Origin: Pelethousia sp034933245
GTDB lineage: Bacteria > Bacillota > Clostridia > Christensenellales > CAG-138
Reading direction: 5' to 3'
NCBI GenBank assembly: GCA_034933245.1
Contig: JAYFNX010000008.1
Coordinates: forward strand, 1 to 52,947
DNA length: 52,947 nucleotides
Part shown: one piece after another, positions 50,380 through 52,947 of the stretch
Position numbering within the stretch: position 1 is the first letter of the stretch
Layout: every line of letters starts with the position of its first letter
Position numbers and translations under genes: made by a program
Notes under the pieces: generated by a model
Told to the model about the DNA's origin: nothing
Databases searched by the model: none
What the model saw: the letters and a program-made list of their open reading frames with translations, nothing else

Positions 50380-51673
50380 TCCCGTTTCGGTGATTGGCGC
50401 CGGTTTGGCCGGCTGTGAGGCCGCGTTTCAGCTTGCTGAGCGCGGCTTACCCGTACGCCTTTATGAAATGAAGCCCATACGCCGCCAACCTGCCCATAAG
50501 GCGGACACATTTGCGGAGTTGGTGTGCTCCAATTCCCTCCGATCGGACAGGCTGCAAAATGGCGCGGGGCTCATGAAGGAGGAAATGCGCCGTATAGGTT
50601 CGCTTATCCTGTGGGCGGCGGATCAGACCAGAGTTCCCGCAGGGGGCGCTCTGGCTGTAGACAGGGAAGGGTTTACCCGCTTGGTAACGGAACGCATAGA
50701 GGCCCACCAAAATATCGAAGTGATTCATGAGGAAATAGCAAACCTCCCCGAGGCGCCCGCCGTGGTTGCTACCGGCCCGCTTACGGACGGGCCCTTGCTG
50801 GATGCTATCCAAGGGCTCTTCGGGCCGGGATTGCATTTCTACGATGCCGCCGCCCCCATCGTCACGGCTGAATCCCTAAATATGGAGCGGGCGTTTCGTG
50901 CTTCGCGCTACGAGCGGGGGAATGATTATATCAATTGCCCCATGACCCGCGATGAATATTATGCTTTTGTGCGCCAACTCGTTGCCGCACAAACCGTTCC
51001 CCTGCGGGAATTTGAAACGCCCCGTGTGTTCGAGGGCTGCATGCCTGTGGAGGTTATGGCAAAGCGGGGAGAAATGACATTGGCCTTCGGTCCCTTAAAG
51101 CCTGTGGGCCTTCGAGATGAGCGGACGGGGAAAAAACCATTTGCCGTTGTCCAGCTTCGCCAGGATGATGAGGCCGGTGCGCTTTATAATTTGGTGGGCT
51201 TTCAAACTAACTTGAAATTTGGGGAGCAGCGGCGGGTATTCGGCATGATTCCCGGCTTAGAACATGCGGAATTTGTTCGGTATGGTGTGATGCATCGCAA
51301 TACCTTCCTGCCTTCGCCGGGCAAGTTGGATTGGCGCTATAGCGTAAAAGAAAGACCCGGTCTTTATTTTGCAGGGCAGATCACCGGCGGGGAGGGGTAT
51401 GTGGAGAGCGCGGGGTCCGGCCTGGTGGCAGGCATAAGCCTGGCCAGGGAGCTTTTAGGCAAAGAACCGGTGGATTTCACCGCACAAACGGCTTTGGGAG
51501 CTATGGCGCATTACGTATCGGAATACAACGGAAGAGATTTTCAGCCCATGAATATCAACTTTGGCATCCTGGCGGATCTGCCGGATGCGCCCCGAAATAA
51601 AACCGTCCGCTATGCGGCCATTGCGGAGCGTGCATTGCATGTGATAGATGGCATAATTGCGAATAAACTGTAA
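50372..51673 (+). CDS. trmFO: Methylenetetrahydrofolate--tRNA-(uracil-5-)-methyltransferase
   Basis: A 433-residue flavoprotein that makes 5-methyluridine 54 in tRNA with methylene-THF as carbon source. The FAD-binding GAGLAGCEAAFQLAERG lies at residues 9-25, with CSNSLRSDRLQNGAGLMKEEM near 50, a C-P-M-T stretch near 189 and the C-terminal NINFGILADLP. The ATG at 50372 lies within the topA end and has AAGGACGAGA before it. In Bacillus codV (xerC) follows; here hslV follows directly. Confidence 0.97.
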   Translation: MNNPVSVIGAGLAGCEAAFQLAERGLPVRLYEMKPIRRQPAHKADTFAELVCSNSLRSDRLQNGAGLMKEEMRRIGSLILWAADQTRVPAGGALAVDREGFTRLVTERIEAHQNIEVIHEEIANLPEAPAVVATGPLTDGPLLDAIQGLFGPGLHFYDAAAPIVTAESLNMERAFRASRYERGNDYINCPMTRDEYYAFVRQLVAAQTVPLREFETPRVFEGCMPVEVMAKRGEMTLAFGPLKPVGLRDERTGKKPFAVVQLRQDDEAGALYNLVGFQTNLKFGEQRRVFGMIPGLEHAEFVRYGVMHRNTFLPSPGKLDWRYSVKERPGLYFAGQITGGEGYVESAGSGLVAGISLARELLGKEPVDFTAQTALGAMAHYVSEYNGRDFQPMNINFGILADLPDAPRNKTVRYAAIAERALHVIDGIIANKL

Positions 51674-51756
51674 AGGTAAAGTGCAAGTGCCTTGCATGGC
51701 GTAAATCTGTGATATTATAAGAAAAACCCGGACTTTTTCTGGAAAGGGAAACGTAT

Positions 51757-52290
51757 ATGACACTAGAAGGAACGACCATCGTGGCAGTCCGGCGGGACGG
51801 CAAGTGCGCCGTGGCCGGCGACGGGCAGGTAACCCTGGGGGAAAAGACCATCATGAAGGGAACCGCCCACAAGGTGCGCAGGCTCTATAACGATAAGGTG
51901 GTGGTGGGCTTCGCGGGCTCCGTGGCGGATGCCTTTTCGCTTTGCGAGCGGTTTGAAGCCAAGCTGACCCAATACAGCGGCAGCTTAAAACGGGCGGCTG
52001 TGAGCTTGGCCCAAGATTGGCGGGGGGATAAAGCCATGCGCCAACTGGAGGCCCTTCTTATTGCCGCGGATGCGGAGGAACTGCTCATCATTTCGGGTAC
52101 GGGAGAAGTGATCGACCCGGATGATGGCATTGCCGCCATCGGCTCCGGCGGCATGTATGCCATGGCCGCGGCCAAGGCTCTAAAATCCAACACGGATCTT
52201 TCAGCCAGGGACATCGCGCAAAAGGCCATTGAAATTGCTTCCCAGATCTGCGTCTTTACCAACGGCAACATCACACTGGAGGAAGTATAA
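51757..52290 (+). CDS. hslV: ATP-dependent protease subunit HslV (ClpQ)
   Basis: A 177-residue proteasome-like peptidase. The N terminus is MTLEG followed by TTIVAVRRDGK, so a five-residue propeptide is probably removed to expose the catalytic threonine at position 6. GDGQVTLG and GFAGSVADAF are family marks. AAAGGGAAA lies before ATG 51757. With HslU, three bases downstream, it forms the HslUV protease. Confidence 0.96.
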   Translation: MTLEGTTIVAVRRDGKCAVAGDGQVTLGEKTIMKGTAHKVRRLYNDKVVVGFAGSVADAFSLCERFEAKLTQYSGSLKRAAVSLAQDWRGDKAMRQLEALLIAADAEELLIISGTGEVIDPDDGIAAIGSGGMYAMAAAKALKSNTDLSARDIAQKAIEIASQICVFTNGNITLEEV

Positions 52291-52293
52291 ATT

Positions 52294-52947
52294 ATGATGA
52301 CGCCCAAAGAGACTGTGGATGCCCTGAATAAATATATCGTGGGGCAAAATGAGGCAAAGCGCGCCGTAGCCATCGCATTGCGCAACCGCTACCGCCGCAG
52401 CCGGCTGCCCGAAGAACTGCGGGAGGAGATCACGCCTAAAAACATCATCATGATGGGCCCCACTGGCGTGGGAAAAACGGAGATTGCCCGCAGGCTTGCC
52501 AAGCTTGTGGATGCGCCCCTGGTGAAGGTGGAAGCCACGAAATTCACTGAGGTGGGCTACGTAGGCCGGGATGTGGACAGCATGGTACGGGATCTGGTAG
52601 AGGCGTCCATCCGCCTTTGCAAAGAGCGGAAAGCCCAGGCTGTGCGCACCATTGCCGAGGCGACGGCGGAGCAACGCTTAATCGATTTGCTCGTTCCCGG
52701 TCAAAAAAAGAAAAGCGCAACCCCTCCTGTGAATCCGCTGCAGTTTCTACTGGGGAGCGGCGGCCAAACCGCGGAACCGGAACCATCCGAAGAAGAAAGG
52801 GCGCGCCGCGCTACCCTGCGGGACGAAGTAGCGGCAAAGCTTCGGGCGGGCCGCTTGGAGGAAGAATTGGTTGAGGTGGAAGTGGAGCAGCAGGCCACGG
52901 GTAACGCCATGCTGGCCATGGGGATCGATATCGACCTAAACGAGATG
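52294..52947 (+). CDS. hslU: HslU (ClpY) AAA+ ATPase subunit, 3'-truncated by window edge
   Basis: The frame is open from ATG 52294 to the last base, 218 codons, about half of the protein. The product starts MTPKETVDALNKYIVGQNEA-like, with Walker A GPTGVGKT at residues 55-62 and the substrate-gripping pore motif GYVG at 88-91. The next part is the variable, charged I domain. HslU unfolds substrates and feeds them into HslV. GGAGGAAG lies 11 bases before the start; a second ATG follows one codon later. In Bacillus codY would follow. Confidence 0.97.
   Translation, partial: MMTPKETVDALNKYIVGQNEAKRAVAIALRNRYRRSRLPEELREEITPKNIIMMGPTGVGKTEIARRLAKLVDAPLVKVEATKFTEVGYVGRDVDSMVRDLVEASIRLCKERKAQAVRTIAEATAEQRLIDLLVPGQKKKSATPPVNPLQFLLGSGGQTAEPEPSEEERARRATLRDEVAAKLRAGRLEEELVEVEVEQQATGNAMLAMGIDIDLNEM

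Noticed and set aside
51692..51718. Promoter for hslV (TTGCAT and TATTAT)
   Set aside because: The spacer is only 15 bases in the best reading and other readings are weaker, so I did not list it.
1..52947. CRISPR array, rRNA genes, prophage, replication origin
   Set aside because: No spaced direct repeats, rRNA blocks, phage structural genes or DnaA-box clusters were seen on either strand.

Overview
The window is a chromosomal segment of a spore-forming, low-oxygen Gram-positive bacterium of the Firmicutes, most likely class Clostridia. The evidence is gene order close to that of Bacillus subtilis in two blocks (rsmD-coaD-ylbJ-ylbM-yceD-rpmF and rnc-smc-ftsY-ylxM-ffh-rpsP-khpA-rimM-trmD-rplS-rbgA-rnhB-yraN-yifB/dprA-topA-trmFO-hslV-hslU), sporulation genes (ylbJ and two small spore-coat-type genes), a T-box leader, a SAM-I riboswitch, acetate formation by pta-ackA, and AGGAGG-type ribosome binding sites. 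I cannot name the species. Nearly all of the window reads as chromosomal core.

Layout: (1) 1-3890, the end of a visibly AT-richer surface-polysaccharide cluster (Wzy-like polymerase/ligase, Wzx-like flippase, a surface carbohydrate biosynthesis protein). (2) 3891-4909, a gene-poor boundary with a decayed IS256-type transposase fragment and a tRNA-Asn on the minus strand. (3) 4910-7848, minus strand: a tyrosine phenol-lyase/tryptophanase-family gene behind a complete T-box leader whose specifier reads TAC (Tyr), then a DUF1294 membrane protein and a TtcA-like PP-loop protein. (4) 7895-12730, plus strand: metK under a SAM-I riboswitch, a small P-loop protein, an S41 (CtpA-type) protease and D-serine dehydratase. 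(5) 12842-13393, two spore-coat-type genes on the minus strand. (6) 13535-17932, a tightly packed operon recX - P1 peptidase - acpS - nnrD - amidohydrolase - 5-formyl-THF cyclo-ligase. (7) 18037-23187: rsmD, coaD, a coiled-coil protein and a radical SAM protein on plus; ylbJ and tmcAL on minus. (8) 23378-28617: pta, ackA, yceD, rpmF, plsX, acpP, rnc. (9) 28665-36961: smc, ftsY, a KtrB/KtrA-type potassium uptake pair, ylxM, ffh. (10) 37019-41251: rpsP to yraN, ribosome and tRNA maturation. (11) 41335-45519: a very large two-module GT-C glycosyltransferase and a GtrA protein. (12) 45576-52947: yifB, dprA, topA, trmFO, hslV and the 5' part of hslU, which runs off the end.

The genes fall into a few working groups: surface glycan assembly at the left edge and again at 41-45 kb; methionine/SAM and amino-acid metabolism with RNA-based regulation (T-box, SAM-I); lipid and cofactor supply (plsX, acpP, acpS, coaD, nnrD); protein export (ffh, ftsY); ribosome and tRNA maturation (rsmD, rimM, trmD, rbgA, trmFO, tmcAL, ttcA-like); and DNA topology, repair and uptake (smc, topA, recX, dprA, yifB).

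The most interesting signals are the tyrosine T-box in front of a tyrosine phenol-lyase-like enzyme, which implies induction by tyrosine starvation and so perhaps a biosynthetic role; that enzyme's Leu where characterised relatives have a cofactor-contacting Arg; the overlapping -35 boxes of the divergent metK and ttcA-like promoters; and the 1262-residue double GT-C protein. I found no CRISPR array, prophage, replication origin or rRNA gene.
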